Source: Bacteroides rodentium JCM 16496
Lineage (GTDB): Bacteria; Bacteroidota; Bacteroidia; Bacteroidales; Bacteroidaceae
Direction: 5' to 3'
Length of the DNA: 64,000 nucleotides
NCBI RefSeq assembly: GCF_000614125.1
Contig: NZ_BAKJ01000002.1
Span: 62,001 to 126,000, forward strand
This document shows, one piece after another, positions 18,469 through 29,698 of this stretch (the stretch's first letter is position 1; every line of letters begins with the position of its first letter). Under the pieces are notes generated by a model. The model had not been told where the DNA came from. It saw only the letters and a list, made by a program, of their open reading frames with translations, and did no database searches. The translations under genes and the position numbers were made by a program.

Positions 18469-19716
18469 ATGAAGAACTTAAAAGAAAATTTACTGCCAAC
18501 TTTCAATCAATATACCCTGCCTAATGGCATGCGCATCATTCACGAACCCTCAGCCTCCAAAGTGGCTTATTGTGGTTTTGCCGTAGATGCGGGTACGCGC
18601 GACGAGCTTGAAAACGAGCAGGGTATGGCGCATTTTGTGGAGCACCTTATATTTAAAGGTACCGCCAAGCGCAAGGCATGGCACATTCTGAACCGCATGG
18701 AGAATGTGGGCGGCGACCTCAACGCTTACACCAACAAGGAAGAGACGGTGATTTACTCTGCTTTCCTGACCGAGCATTTCGGTCGTGCCTTCGAACTTCT
18801 GGTGGATATTGTATTCCACTCCACTTTTCCGCAACGCGAGATAGAGAAGGAGACGGAGGTGATTATCGATGAGATACAATCCTACGAAGACAACCCTTCC
18901 GAGCTAATCTTTGATGATTTTGAGGACTTGATATTCAGGGGGCATCCCCTGGGACGCAACATTCTGGGCAATCCCGAGCAGTTGAAGCAGTTTCGCAGTG
19001 AGGATGCTGCCGCATTCACAGCCCGTTTCTACCATCCTGGCAATATGATCTTTTTTGTTCTGGGCAATCTGGACTTCAGGCAGGTGGTGCGCTGGGCGGG
19101 AAAGCTTCTCGCGGATATACCTGCCGTGGCAGTGGACAACCGCCGTACTCCACCGCCCCTCTATGTGCCCAAGCATCTTGTAGTGCATAAGGATACTCAC
19201 CAGGCACACGTCATGATTGGCAGCCGGGGATATAATGCGTACGATGACAAGCGCACCGCACTTTACCTGCTGAACAATGTCTTGGGTGGCCCGGGCATGA
19301 ACAGCCGTCTGAACGTCTCTCTCCGTGAACGTCGTGGGCTGGTCTATAACGTAGAATCCAACTTGACTTCCTATACCGATACGGGAACTTTCTGCATCTA
19401 CTTCGGTTGCGACCCTGCAGATTTGGACTACTGCACCCGCCTGGTATATAAGGAATTGAAACGCTTGCGTGATGTCCGGATGACTTCCTCGCAGCTTGCG
19501 GCTGCCAAGAAGCAGCTTATCGGGCAAATCGGCGTGGCTTCGGATAATAATGAGAACAATGCGCTGGGTATGGGAAAGACTTTCCTGCATTATAATAAAT
19601 GCGAAACTTCCGAAGCCGTGTTCCATCGCATTGAACAGCTCACTTCGGAAGCTCTGTTGGAGGTGGCGAACGAGATGTTTGCCGAGGACTATCTTTCGAC
19701 GCTCATTTATCGCTGA
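18469..19716 (+). CDS. M16-family zinc metallopeptidase (insulinase/processing-peptidase type)
   Basis: A 415-residue protease with the inverted zinc motif HxxEH: HFVEH at residues 55-59, with Glu58 catalytic. The downstream acidic ligand is in the stretch ETEVIIDEIQSYEDNP. The C-terminal inactive half keeps the family Arg/Tyr region (SLRERRGLVYNVES). There is no signal peptide, so it should be cytoplasmic or peripheral. Relatives degrade peptides or process precursors; no dedicated substrate gene is adjacent. Its stop lies only 9 bases from the stop of the convergent phosphodiesterase gene. Confidence 0.93.
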   Translation: MKNLKENLLPTFNQYTLPNGMRIIHEPSASKVAYCGFAVDAGTRDELENEQGMAHFVEHLIFKGTAKRKAWHILNRMENVGGDLNAYTNKEETVIYSAFLTEHFGRAFELLVDIVFHSTFPQREIEKETEVIIDEIQSYEDNPSELIFDDFEDLIFRGHPLGRNILGNPEQLKQFRSEDAAAFTARFYHPGNMIFFVLGNLDFRQVVRWAGKLLADIPAVAVDNRRTPPPLYVPKHLVVHKDTHQAHVMIGSRGYNAYDDKRTALYLLNNVLGGPGMNSRLNVSLRERRGLVYNVESNLTSYTDTGTFCIYFGCDPADLDYCTRLVYKELKRLRDVRMTSSQLAAAKKQLIGQIGVASDNNENNALGMGKTFLHYNKCETSEAVFHRIEQLTSEALLEVANEMFAEDYLSTLIYR

Positions 19717-19725
19717 CCGCTTTTT

Positions 19726-20630
19726 TTATTTGAAAACCTGCAACATAGGACGTCCTATCCATACTTGTGGCTGTTTCAGCCCGAAGATGTGGGCAATGGT
19801 CGAGGCAACGTCATACTGCATCATGCTTTCGTGGAATTCGCCTCCTTTCTTTATGTTCTTTCCGGAGATGATGAAGGGAGTCTGCATTTCCTGCATGGTC
19901 TTGCCGCCATGTCCTTTTTCAATGCCGCCGTGGTCGGCAGTAACGATGAAGATGGTTTCTTTCAGCATGCCTGCCTCTGTAACGGCCTGGATGATGCGGC
20001 CCACATAACCGTCGAGTTCTTTCAGTTTGGCATAATATTCAGGAGTATCGTGTCCGGCTTGATGGCTACGTGGTCGGGGTTGTCAAAGCAAATGGCAAGA
20101 AGGGTCGGTCGTTTCTCCTTGATATACTTTTCTGCCATACCGCATAAGGCTTCGGGATGTTTGTTGTAGTCGGGCGCTTGCGCATAGTGGCTTAAGGCAA
20201 GAGTGTCTACAAGGTATTTGATGCCGTCCCACTCATACAGACAGCCTATTTCCGCTTCCGGCCGGGCGTCGCGCAGCAGTTGGAAGATGGTGGGAAATAT
20301 GCCGTGTCGGTTCAATACGCGTGACGGAAGTTCGGGAGTCTTGGAGCCCCATTGCGTATATCCGTGCAATTCGGGACCGGCCCCCATAAACATGCTTGCC
20401 CAATTGACGGCGCTGGAGGAGGGGAGTACAGTCCGTTTTTCTAATGTATAAGAACCGTCTGCCATCAGTTGCTTGATGTGGGGAATCTCTGCTTTGGGGA
20501 GGCTATAGGCACCCCAGCCGTCAAGACCGATGAAAACTACGTGTTTGGCTTTTCCCTTGGCATTGCAGGGAACTGAAAAGAGGCATACCGCTGCCACGGC
20601 GATGAGTAATGTAAAAGTCAGTTTCTTCAT
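19726..20630 (-). CDS. Alkaline-phosphatase-superfamily phosphodiesterase/nucleotide pyrophosphatase, secreted (one frameshift)
   Basis: Reconstructed 301 residues with a signal peptide (LLIAVAAVCLFSVPCNA). The core shows the metal-binding VVFIGLDGWG, the nucleophile region LPSSSAVNWASMFMG, the DHVGH motif and C-terminal TADHGGIEKGHGG. These place it with type I phosphodiesterase/pyrophosphatase-like hydrolases of phosphate esters. The break near 20066 fits loss of one G: restoring GGC turns the text into DHVGHQAGHDTPEYY, which is the expected metal-ligand motif. It starts 14 bases after queH and is the last gene of the acyltransferase-queH operon. Substrate unknown. Confidence 0.85.
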
Positions 20631-20644
20631 GTTTTCTTTAGTTT

Positions 20645-21225
20645 TTATCTGTTCTTTTCCAGTCGTTGCATGCTGAATTCACAGCCACAATACTGTTGGT
20701 TGTAGAAATCATACTCTTTCAGCAGTTGGTTGCGCCGGTCCTGGAGCCCGCCCTTCCGCCAATTCTGTTCCCAGAAGAGGGTACCCGGATAGAGCGCGGC
20801 GGCACGGCGTCCTGCTTCATTGATTTGTTCCAGGCTTTTCCAGCGCGAAGAGGCAAGGGTGGTGGTGAATACGGAGAAACCGTGCTCGGAGGCGTAGCGG
20901 GCTGTCTCTGTCAGGCGCAGAGTGAAGCACTTCAGGCAGCGGCTGCCGCGTTCCGGTTCATGCTCCAGGCCCTGCATGGTATGTAACCAGTGTGCATAAT
21001 CATAGTCTGCATCGATGAAATCGATGTTTTTGGAGGTTACGAAACGGATAGCCTCGTTTTTCCTTATCTCATATTCTGCCTGCGGATAGATGTTGGGATT
21101 GCAGTAGAATACGGTCGGGCGTATGCCGTTGGCCAGCATGCACTCGATGATGGCGGAAGAACAAGGTGCGCAGCACGAATGCAGCAGCACCTTGTTGTCA
21201 CCGTTGGGTGTCTCAACTTTCAACA

Positions 21226-21226
<1 letters not shown>
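20645..21226 (-). CDS. queH: Epoxyqueuosine reductase QueH
   Basis: A 193-residue cytoplasmic enzyme performing the last step of queuosine synthesis, reduction of epoxyqueuosine in tRNA. The iron-sulfur and metal-binding cysteine sets are all visible: HSCCAPCS near residues 16-23, RCLKCF near the middle, and YCGCEFS near the C-terminus. The length fits the family (formerly DUF208). The start codon shares one base with the stop of the upstream acyltransferase gene (TAATG), so the two are translationally coupled, though they have no obvious shared pathway. No frame problems. Confidence 0.95.
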
Positions 21227-24107
<2,881 letters not shown>

Positions 24108-24254
24108 CAATACGTCAAACAGACTTTCTGAATCCACTTTTTAGCTTTCTCTGCTTGTTCTTATATTGTTGGTTTTTAGCTTTTTATATTCTTGTTTTTC
24201 TTTCTATTCTCCACCTATTCCCAATTCGCCGGTGCGGGGTATTCTTATCTTTCC

Positions 24255-24263
24255 TAACTTTGG
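24255..24263 (+). promoter_or_regulatory. Candidate -7 promoter element upstream of GH5
   Basis: TAACTTTGG matches TAnnTTTG. If used, the long inverted repeat at 24289-24521 would lie in the GH5 transcript leader. Confidence 0.4.
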
Positions 24264-24288
24264 GGAAGTAAAAACGAATATCGCAACT

Positions 24289-24521
24289 AATAAGTAAATG
24301 ATGAAATTTAGTTTATATCCATAGTAGTATCTGAATTCTCCTCCTCCGGGGAGGAGGAGTACCCGTAGGGGGAGGTGGTAGCGATACACACAAGAAAGAT
24401 TGCCATATATTTATAGCCTTATGCTCTCTACCACCCCGCCCTACGGGCACCCCTCCTCCCCGGAGGAGGGGAATTTGAGATACTACTATGATATAAACTA
24501 AATTTCAACATCTACTTACTA
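24289..24521. repeat. Long inverted-repeat (REP/MITE-like) element
   Basis: Two arms of about 90 bases (24289-24381 and 24428-24521) are near-perfect inverted copies around a 46-base loop. The inner part of each arm carries CTCCTCCCCGGAGGAGGGG-like and CCGTAGGG/CCCTACGGG motifs. The outer part is AT-rich (AAATTTAGTTTATAT). No open reading frame is inside. A short relative stands at 30929-30953. The structure suggests a non-autonomous mobile or REP-type element. Confidence 0.8.
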
Positions 24522-24537
24522 TAATCCAATAATTACC

Positions 24538-25788
24538 ATGAAACATTTATTAGCGACAAGCATTTCCATTGCCTTGCTGTCTTTGGGCTTTACGGGATGC
24601 AGTGAGAAACAAGCGGCAGAAGAAGTAACTTCGGATGCCTTCGTAACCATTCAGGGCCAGGACTTGATAAAGCCCGACGGAACCAAACTCTTTATTATGG
24701 GTACCAATCTGGGTAATTGGCTGAATCCGGAAGGATACATGTTCAAGTTTAACAAGACCAATTCCGGCCGTTTCATCAATGAGATGTTCTGCCAGCTGGT
24801 GGGACCGGACTTTACGGCCGACTTCTGGAAGGCATTCAAGGACAATTATGTAACGCGCGAGGACATCCGGTTCATCAAGAGCACCGGTGCCAACACCATC
24901 CGTCTGCCCTTCCATTACAAATTGTTTACAGACGAGGACTATATGGGGCTGACTGCTGCCCAGGACGGCTTTGCCCGCGTGGATAGCCTTGTGGACTGGT
25001 GCCGCGAGTCGGACTTGTATCTCATCCTCGACATGCACGACGCTCCCGGCGGACAGACTGGCGACAACATCGACGACAGTTACGGCTATCCCTGGCTGTT
25101 CGACAGTGAAGCCAGCCAGCAACTCTACTGTGACATCTGGCGCCGGATAGCCGACCGCTACAAGAACGAACCGGTCATTCTCGGTTACGAACTCTTCAAT
25201 GAACCCATTGCCCCTTATTTCGAGAACATGGAGGAACTCAATGGAAAGCTGGAAGATGTATATAAGAAAGGTGTAGCCGCCATCCGTGAGGTGGACAACA
25301 ACCACATCATCCTGCTGGGCGGCTCGCAATGGAACGGTAATTTCAAGCCTTTCAAGGATTCTAAGTTCGACGACAAGATTATGTATACCTGCCACCGTTA
25401 CGGAGGCGAACCCACCAAAGCTGCCATCCAGGAAATCATCAACTTCCGCGACAGTGTGAACCTGCCTATGTACATGGGCGAGATTGGCCATAATACGGAC
25501 GAATGGCAGGCCGCCTTCTGCCAGACGATGCGCGAGAACAATATCGGCTATACCTTCTGGCCCTACAAGAAGATGGACGGCTCTTCCTTCGTCGGCATCA
25601 CTCCGCCGGAGAACTGGGCAAATGTCGTCTACTTCTCCGAAGCGCCGCGTGCCACCTATAAGGAAATCCGTGATGCCCGTCCCGAGCAGGCTATGTCCCG
25701 CAAGGCGATGACGGACTTCATTGAAGCATGCAAACTGAAGAATTGCGTGGTGCAGGAAGGCTACATCCGGTCGTTGGGGATGAAATAA
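24538..25788 (+). CDS. GH5-family glycoside hydrolase lipoprotein
   Basis: 416 residues, lipobox LGFTGCSE (Cys21), so a lipid-anchored enzyme. The barrel opens with FIMGTNLGNWLNPEGYMF, typical of the GH5 cellulase superfamily. The acid/base is Glu222 in YELFNEP and the nucleophile is Glu315 in YMGEIGHN. The aromatic GYTFWPYKKMDGS motif is the conserved Trp region. Substrates in this family include beta-glucans, mannans and beta-glucosides. Followed by a GH3 beta-glucosidase on the same strand, a beta-glucan or beta-glucoside target is the simplest guess. A hairpin overlapping its 3' end suggests separate termination. Codons are intact. Confidence 0.9.
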   Translation: MKHLLATSISIALLSLGFTGCSEKQAAEEVTSDAFVTIQGQDLIKPDGTKLFIMGTNLGNWLNPEGYMFKFNKTNSGRFINEMFCQLVGPDFTADFWKAFKDNYVTREDIRFIKSTGANTIRLPFHYKLFTDEDYMGLTAAQDGFARVDSLVDWCRESDLYLILDMHDAPGGQTGDNIDDSYGYPWLFDSEASQQLYCDIWRRIADRYKNEPVILGYELFNEPIAPYFENMEELNGKLEDVYKKGVAAIREVDNNHIILLGGSQWNGNFKPFKDSKFDDKIMYTCHRYGGEPTKAAIQEIINFRDSVNLPMYMGEIGHNTDEWQAAFCQTMRENNIGYTFWPYKKMDGSSFVGITPPENWANVVYFSEAPRATYKEIRDARPEQAMSRKAMTDFIEACKLKNCVVQEGYIRSLGMK

Positions 25789-25801
25789 GGAGCCTTTTTT
25801 T
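25757..25801 (+). terminator. Terminator overlapping the GH5 3' end
   Basis: AGGCT and AGCCT pair outside CATCC and GGATG, followed by TTTTTTTA. The left arm lies in the last codons of the GH5 gene. Confidence 0.45.
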
Positions 25802-25850
25802 AGTGAGAATGATGCGTATGCATGAGGATGTGTCATAATGAATATTTGAA

Positions 25851-25946
25851 CACAAATTACACGAATTACACAAATTTGCAGAATGATAATATGCGGATAA
25901 TAAACACTCTATAGAAATCTTATTTGTGTAATTCGTGTAATTTGCG
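25851..25946. repeat. Intergenic palindrome, CGTGTAAT family, copy 3
   Basis: Arms of 25 bases, starting CACAAATTACACGAATTACA (25851) and ATTTGTGTAATTCGTGTAAT (25922), pair almost perfectly. Same pattern as the copies at 834, 2575 and 29551, but with AAT in place of GGAT. Confidence 0.75.
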
Positions 25947-25999
25947 TTCCTTTTTCTTCTTTTGGCACAGCTTCCTTAGCATAGTAAGTATATATACTT

Positions 26000-26233
26000 G
26001 GCATAACAAGGATATATACTTAGCTATACACATCATAGGACTGAGTACCCAAAACACCCGGATGTTTTATACCAAAACATGGGGATGTATTGGGGTAAAA
26101 CATCCGGGTGTTTTAGGGTAAAACATGGGGATGTTTTCAGAAACAACATCCCCATGTTGTGACCTCTCACTATACGACCGTGAGATACTCAGTCCCTATA
26201 CGTGCCGGGCTAAGTCCTATTCCCTTGTATGCC
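26000..26233. repeat. Inverted-repeat element enclosing five tandem palindromic 23-mers
   Basis: The ends GGCATAACAAGG and CCCTTGTATGCC are inverted, as are CTTAGC/GCTAAG and AGGACTGAGTA/TACTCAGTCC further in. The core 26049-26163 holds five successive units built on AAAACATnnGGnTGTTTT, alternating a CCGG and a GGGG centre and closing with ACAACATCCCCATGTTGT. No coding potential. Confidence 0.75.
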
Positions 26234-26278
26234 GGATGTTATCATCTTGAAACATATTAATTTATTAATCATAGAACA

Positions 26279-28504
26279 ATGAAAAAAGTATTATTCGGTT
26301 TGGCTCTCGCCGCTGTCGTGCTACCTCTTTCGGCACAGCAGAAGCCCGTCTATCTGGACGCGAGCAAACCTATTGAAGAAAGAGTGGAAGACGCCTTGAG
26401 TCGTCTCACTCTGGAGGAGAAAGTAAAGCTGACCCATGCGCAAAGCAAGTTCAGCAGTGCAGGTGTACCCCGTCTGGGTATTCCTGATGTATGGACGGAT
26501 GACGGTCCCCACGGCGTACGCCCCGATGTGTTGTGGGACGAGTGGGAACAAGCCGGATGCACCAACGACTCCTGCGTGGCTTTCCCTGCACTGACCTGCC
26601 TGGCAGCGACCTGGAATCCCGAAATCTCCCTGCTCTACGGACAGAGCCTGGGTGAAGAGGCGCGCTACCGCAACAAGTCTGTCATCCTGGGTCCAGGTAT
26701 CAACATTTACCGTACACCCCTCAACGGACGTAACTTCGAGTATATGGGCGAAGACCCTTACCTGGCCGGAAAGATGGTGGTGCCTTATATCCAGGGCGTA
26801 CAGCAGAACGGCGTAGCCGCCTGCGTGAAACACTTTGCCTTGAACAATCACGAGGTGAACCGCCATACCACCAACGTGATTGTGGACGACCGTGCCCTTT
26901 ATGAAATCTATCTGCCTGCATTCAAGATGGCCGTGCAGGAAGGTGGAGCGTGGAGCATCATGGGTGCCTACAACCTTTACAAAGGCCAGCATCTTTGTCA
27001 CAACCAATACACACTGAACGATATATTGAAAGGCGAATGGGGATTCGACGGCGTAGTCATCTCAGACTGGGGAGGCACGCACGACACTCCGCAAGCCATC
27101 ACCAACGGACTCGATATGGAGTTCGGCAGCTGGACCAACGGACTCTCGCAAGGCACCAGCAATGCATACGATAATTATTATCTGGCCACTCCTTATCTGA
27201 AGCTTATCCGCGAGGGCAAGGTAGGCACCAAGGAGCTGGACGACAAGGTACGCCGCATCCTGCGCCTTATCTTCCGTACAGTAATGAATCCCGACCGTCC
27301 GTGGGGAAGCATGCTCTCTCCGGAGCATTACGAGGCTGCCCGCCGCATCGGTGAGGAGGGCATCGTACTGTTGCAGAACAAGGGCAATGTGCTCCCGATA
27401 GACCTGGACCAGACTAAAAAGATTCTGGTAGTGGGCGAAAATGCCATCAAGATGATGACCGTAGGTGGCGGTAGTTCTTCACTGAAGGTGCAGCGCGAGC
27501 TCTCTCCGCTGGATGGCATCAAGCAGCGCGTGGCTGGCAAGGCCGAGGTGGTGTATGCCCGTGGCTATGTGGGCGATGCAAGCGGTGAGTACAACGGTGT
27601 GGTGACCGGACAGAACCTGAAGGATGACCGCACTCCCGAAGAACTGATAGCCGAAGCCGTGAAAGAGGCCCGGGATGCCGATTATGTAATCTTCATCGGC
27701 GGTTTGAACAAGAGTAATGGCCAGGACTGCGAGGATTCCGACCGCGAAGGTCTGGGCTTGTCCTACGGTCAGGATGCCGTTATCTCTGCACTGGCAAAGG
27801 CAAACAAGAATCTGATTGTTGTCAACATCTCCGGCAATGCCATTGCCATGCCTTGGGTGAACGAAGTGCCTGCCATTGTTCAGGACTGGTATTTGGGTTC
27901 CGAAGCCGGCAGTGCTCTCGCCGCTATTCTTATGGGGGATGTGAATCCCAGCGGAAAGCTTCCGTTTACCTTCCCCGTGAAGTTGGAGGATTGCCCGGCC
28001 CACAGCCTGGGTGAATATACCGGCAAGCGGAGCAAGGACATCATCGACATCAAATACAATGAAAGTATCTTTGTAGGTTACCGCTGGGCCGACAAGCAGA
28101 AGAAGGTGAAACCGTTGTTCCCCTTCGGCCACGGTTTGAGCTATACCACTTTTGAATATGGCAAACCGACAGCCGACAGCAAGACCATGCAGGCCGATGG
28201 TACGCTGACTGTGAAGGTTTCTGTAAAGAATACCGGAGTACGCGAAGGGCAGGAGGTTGTCCAACTGTACATCAGCGACAAGAAGTCCTCTCTGCCTCGT
28301 CCCATCAAGGAGTTGAAAGGTTTCCAAAAGGTGAAGCTGGCTCCGGGCGAAACCAAGGAAGTTACATTCACTATTGATAAGGAAGCTCTTAGCTTCTTCG
28401 ACGACGCCCGGCACGCCTGGGTGGCCGAGCCGGGCAAGTTCGAGGCCATCGTTGCCGCTTCGGCAACCGATATCAAGGGAACGGTTCCTTTTGAATTGAA
28501 ATAA
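26279..28504 (+). CDS. GH3-family beta-glucosidase, periplasmic
   Basis: 741 residues with signal peptide LALAAVVLPLSAQ. The N-terminal barrel covers about 30-310 with nucleophile Asp263 in GVVISDWGG. The C-terminal alpha/beta domain (about 360-590) has DADYVIFIGGLNKSNGQDCED, the usual acid/base-loop region. A fibronectin-III-like domain closes the protein (about 640-735, ELKGFQKVKLAPGE). It releases terminal glucose or related residues from beta-linked oligosaccharides. It stands downstream of the GH5 gene, with a long repeat element and probable terminator between. Length and motifs are normal. A terminator follows at 28556-28590. Confidence 0.95.
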   Translation: MKKVLFGLALAAVVLPLSAQQKPVYLDASKPIEERVEDALSRLTLEEKVKLTHAQSKFSSAGVPRLGIPDVWTDDGPHGVRPDVLWDEWEQAGCTNDSCVAFPALTCLAATWNPEISLLYGQSLGEEARYRNKSVILGPGINIYRTPLNGRNFEYMGEDPYLAGKMVVPYIQGVQQNGVAACVKHFALNNHEVNRHTTNVIVDDRALYEIYLPAFKMAVQEGGAWSIMGAYNLYKGQHLCHNQYTLNDILKGEWGFDGVVISDWGGTHDTPQAITNGLDMEFGSWTNGLSQGTSNAYDNYYLATPYLKLIREGKVGTKELDDKVRRILRLIFRTVMNPDRPWGSMLSPEHYEAARRIGEEGIVLLQNKGNVLPIDLDQTKKILVVGENAIKMMTVGGGSSSLKVQRELSPLDGIKQRVAGKAEVVYARGYVGDASGEYNGVVTGQNLKDDRTPEELIAEAVKEARDADYVIFIGGLNKSNGQDCEDSDREGLGLSYGQDAVISALAKANKNLIVVNISGNAIAMPWVNEVPAIVQDWYLGSEAGSALAAILMGDVNPSGKLPFTFPVKLEDCPAHSLGEYTGKRSKDIIDIKYNESIFVGYRWADKQKKVKPLFPFGHGLSYTTFEYGKPTADSKTMQADGTLTVKVSVKNTGVREGQEVVQLYISDKKSSLPRPIKELKGFQKVKLAPGETKEVTFTIDKEALSFFDDARHAWVAEPGKFEAIVAASATDIKGTVPFELK

Positions 28505-28555
28505 TGTCGGGAAATAAAGTTTCCTCTTAGGTTATTATCAAAGATTGTGTAGATG

Positions 28556-28590
28556 GAGGGTGTGGCCGTGAGGTTGCACCCTTTTTTTGT
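28556..28590 (+). terminator. Terminator after GH3
   Basis: GGGTG and CACCC pair around TGGCCGTGAGGTTG, followed by CTTTTTTTG. Confidence 0.65.
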
Positions 28591-28734
28591 AAACCTCCAT
28601 ATTCTATGTCCGTTGCCTCTTGGCTTTTGTGACTATATGATGAAAGCAACCGGATGATGAGTTAAACCGGCGATGTTTTGCGGTAAACGATAAGTTTTCA
28701 TGGCCGGGCTTGGGGGTATTTCATCTTTTATACT

Positions 28735-28743
28735 TATTTTTGC
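28735..28743 (+). promoter_or_regulatory. -7 promoter element for aqpZ
   Basis: TATTTTTGC matches TAnnTTTG, 27 bases before the start at 28771. CTTG at 28709-28712 is a possible -33 with a 22-base spacer. Confidence 0.55.
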
Positions 28744-28770
28744 AGAAATCAATGTTTAATAAAAATTATC

Positions 28771-29457
28771 ATGAAGAAGTATTTAGCAGAAATGGTCGGG
28801 ACAATGGTTCTTGTCCTGATGGGATGTGGTAGTGCTGTCTTTGCCGGAAGCGCGGCGGGGGCGGTAAGTGCAGGTGTCGGAACGTTGGGAGTGGCTTTTG
28901 CTTTCGGCTTGTCTGTTGTGGCAATGGCCTATGCTATCGGAGGAATCTCCGGCTGCCATATTAATCCTGCCATTACGCTGGGCGTTCTGTTGTCCGGCAG
29001 GATGAGTGGGAAAGATGCAGCCATGTATATGGTGTTCCAGGTTATCGGGGCGGTTATCGGCTCTGCCATTCTTTATGCATTGGTGTCTACGGGTGCTCAT
29101 GGAGGCCCCACGGCTACCGGTTCCAATGGGTTCGCTGACGGAATGATGTTGCAGGCATTCATTGCAGAGGCTGTGTTCACGTTTATCTTTGTGCTGGTTG
29201 TCTTAGGCTCTACGGACTCCGAGAAGGGGGCGGGCAATCTTGCCGGGCTGGCCATTGGCCTTACTCTGGTATTGGTGCACATTGTATGTATTCCTATCAC
29301 GGGAACTTCCGTCAATCCTGCCCGTAGCATCGGCCCGGCACTGTTTCAGGGTGGCGAGGCGCTCTCCCAGTTGTGGCTGTTCATTGTGGCCCCGTTTGTG
29401 GGTGCCGCGCTGAGTGCTGTTGTGTGGAAAGTGCTTGCTGCAAAAGAGGGTAAATAA
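28771..29457 (+). CDS. aqpZ: Aquaporin Z-type water channel
   Basis: A 228-residue inner-membrane channel with six hydrophobic segments and the two half-helix signatures. The first is HINPAITLGV with Asn65-Pro-Ala, the second TSVNPARSIGPALF in the second half. The Arg after the second NPA and the neighbouring His/Thr residues fit a water-selective pore rather than a glycerol facilitator. It is a single gene with its own promoter at 28735-28743 and a terminator at 29510, convergent with uxuA. Confidence 0.95.
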   Translation: MKKYLAEMVGTMVLVLMGCGSAVFAGSAAGAVSAGVGTLGVAFAFGLSVVAMAYAIGGISGCHINPAITLGVLLSGRMSGKDAAMYMVFQVIGAVIGSAILYALVSTGAHGGPTATGSNGFADGMMLQAFIAEAVFTFIFVLVVLGSTDSEKGAGNLAGLAIGLTLVLVHIVCIPITGTSVNPARSIGPALFQGGEALSQLWLFIVAPFVGAALSAVVWKVLAAKEGK

Positions 29458-29509
29458 ATGCCGGAAGACAGTACCTTGAGAAAGGCCGGCTGATGACAGA
29501 AACTTATAA

Positions 29510-29550
29510 AAGAGGGTGTGTGCCAAAACCCTCTTAACTCTTTCTTTTAG
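29510..29550 (+). terminator. Terminator after aqpZ
   Basis: AAGAGGGT pairs with ACCCTCTT over a 10-base loop, followed by the T-rich tract CTCTTTCTTTT. Confidence 0.6.
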
Positions 29551-29616
29551 GCGCGAATTACGCGGATTTCACGGACTTGTTTTACTGAGCCCGTGCTATT
29601 CCGCGTAATCCGCGCC
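29551..29616. repeat. Intergenic palindrome, CGCGTAATCCGCG family, copy 4
   Basis: GCGCGAATTACGCGGAT (29551-29567) is inverted as ATTCCGCGTAATCCGCGCC (29598-29616). The layout is the same as at 834-898, with CGC replacing CAC. It lies between the convergent aqpZ and uxuA genes. Confidence 0.75.
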
Positions 29617-29698
29617 TTCTAATATTGTAACATCATGAAAGCGTTCATGTGCTTTGGGCACATCCTATTTCTTTCCTTATGCTTGATATACTTGTGTC

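Larger units (their letters stand above)
24108..24537. other. Gap between regulator and GH5 gene
   Basis: 430 bases without a gene. It holds a candidate plus-strand -7 element (24255-24263) and a 233-base inverted-repeat element (24289-24521) that ends 16 bases before the GH5 start codon. Confidence 0.7.
25789..26278. other. Gap between GH5 and GH3 genes
   Basis: 490 bases without a gene, almost wholly made of two repeat structures: a palindrome at 25851-25946 and a 234-base inverted repeat with internal tandem palindromes at 26000-26233. No full promoter was recognised. Confidence 0.7.

Noticed and set aside
24289..24521. Insertion sequence with its own transposase
   Set aside because: The element is 233 bases, has no coding frame, and no transposase gene occurs anywhere in the window.
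25924..26121. Small 65-codon open frame upstream of GH3
   Set aside because: It lies inside palindromic and tandem repeats, with low-complexity translation and no start signal.
26049..26163. Possible CRISPR array
   Set aside because: The five repeated units are adjacent palindromes of about 23 bases with no unique spacers, and no cas gene is near.
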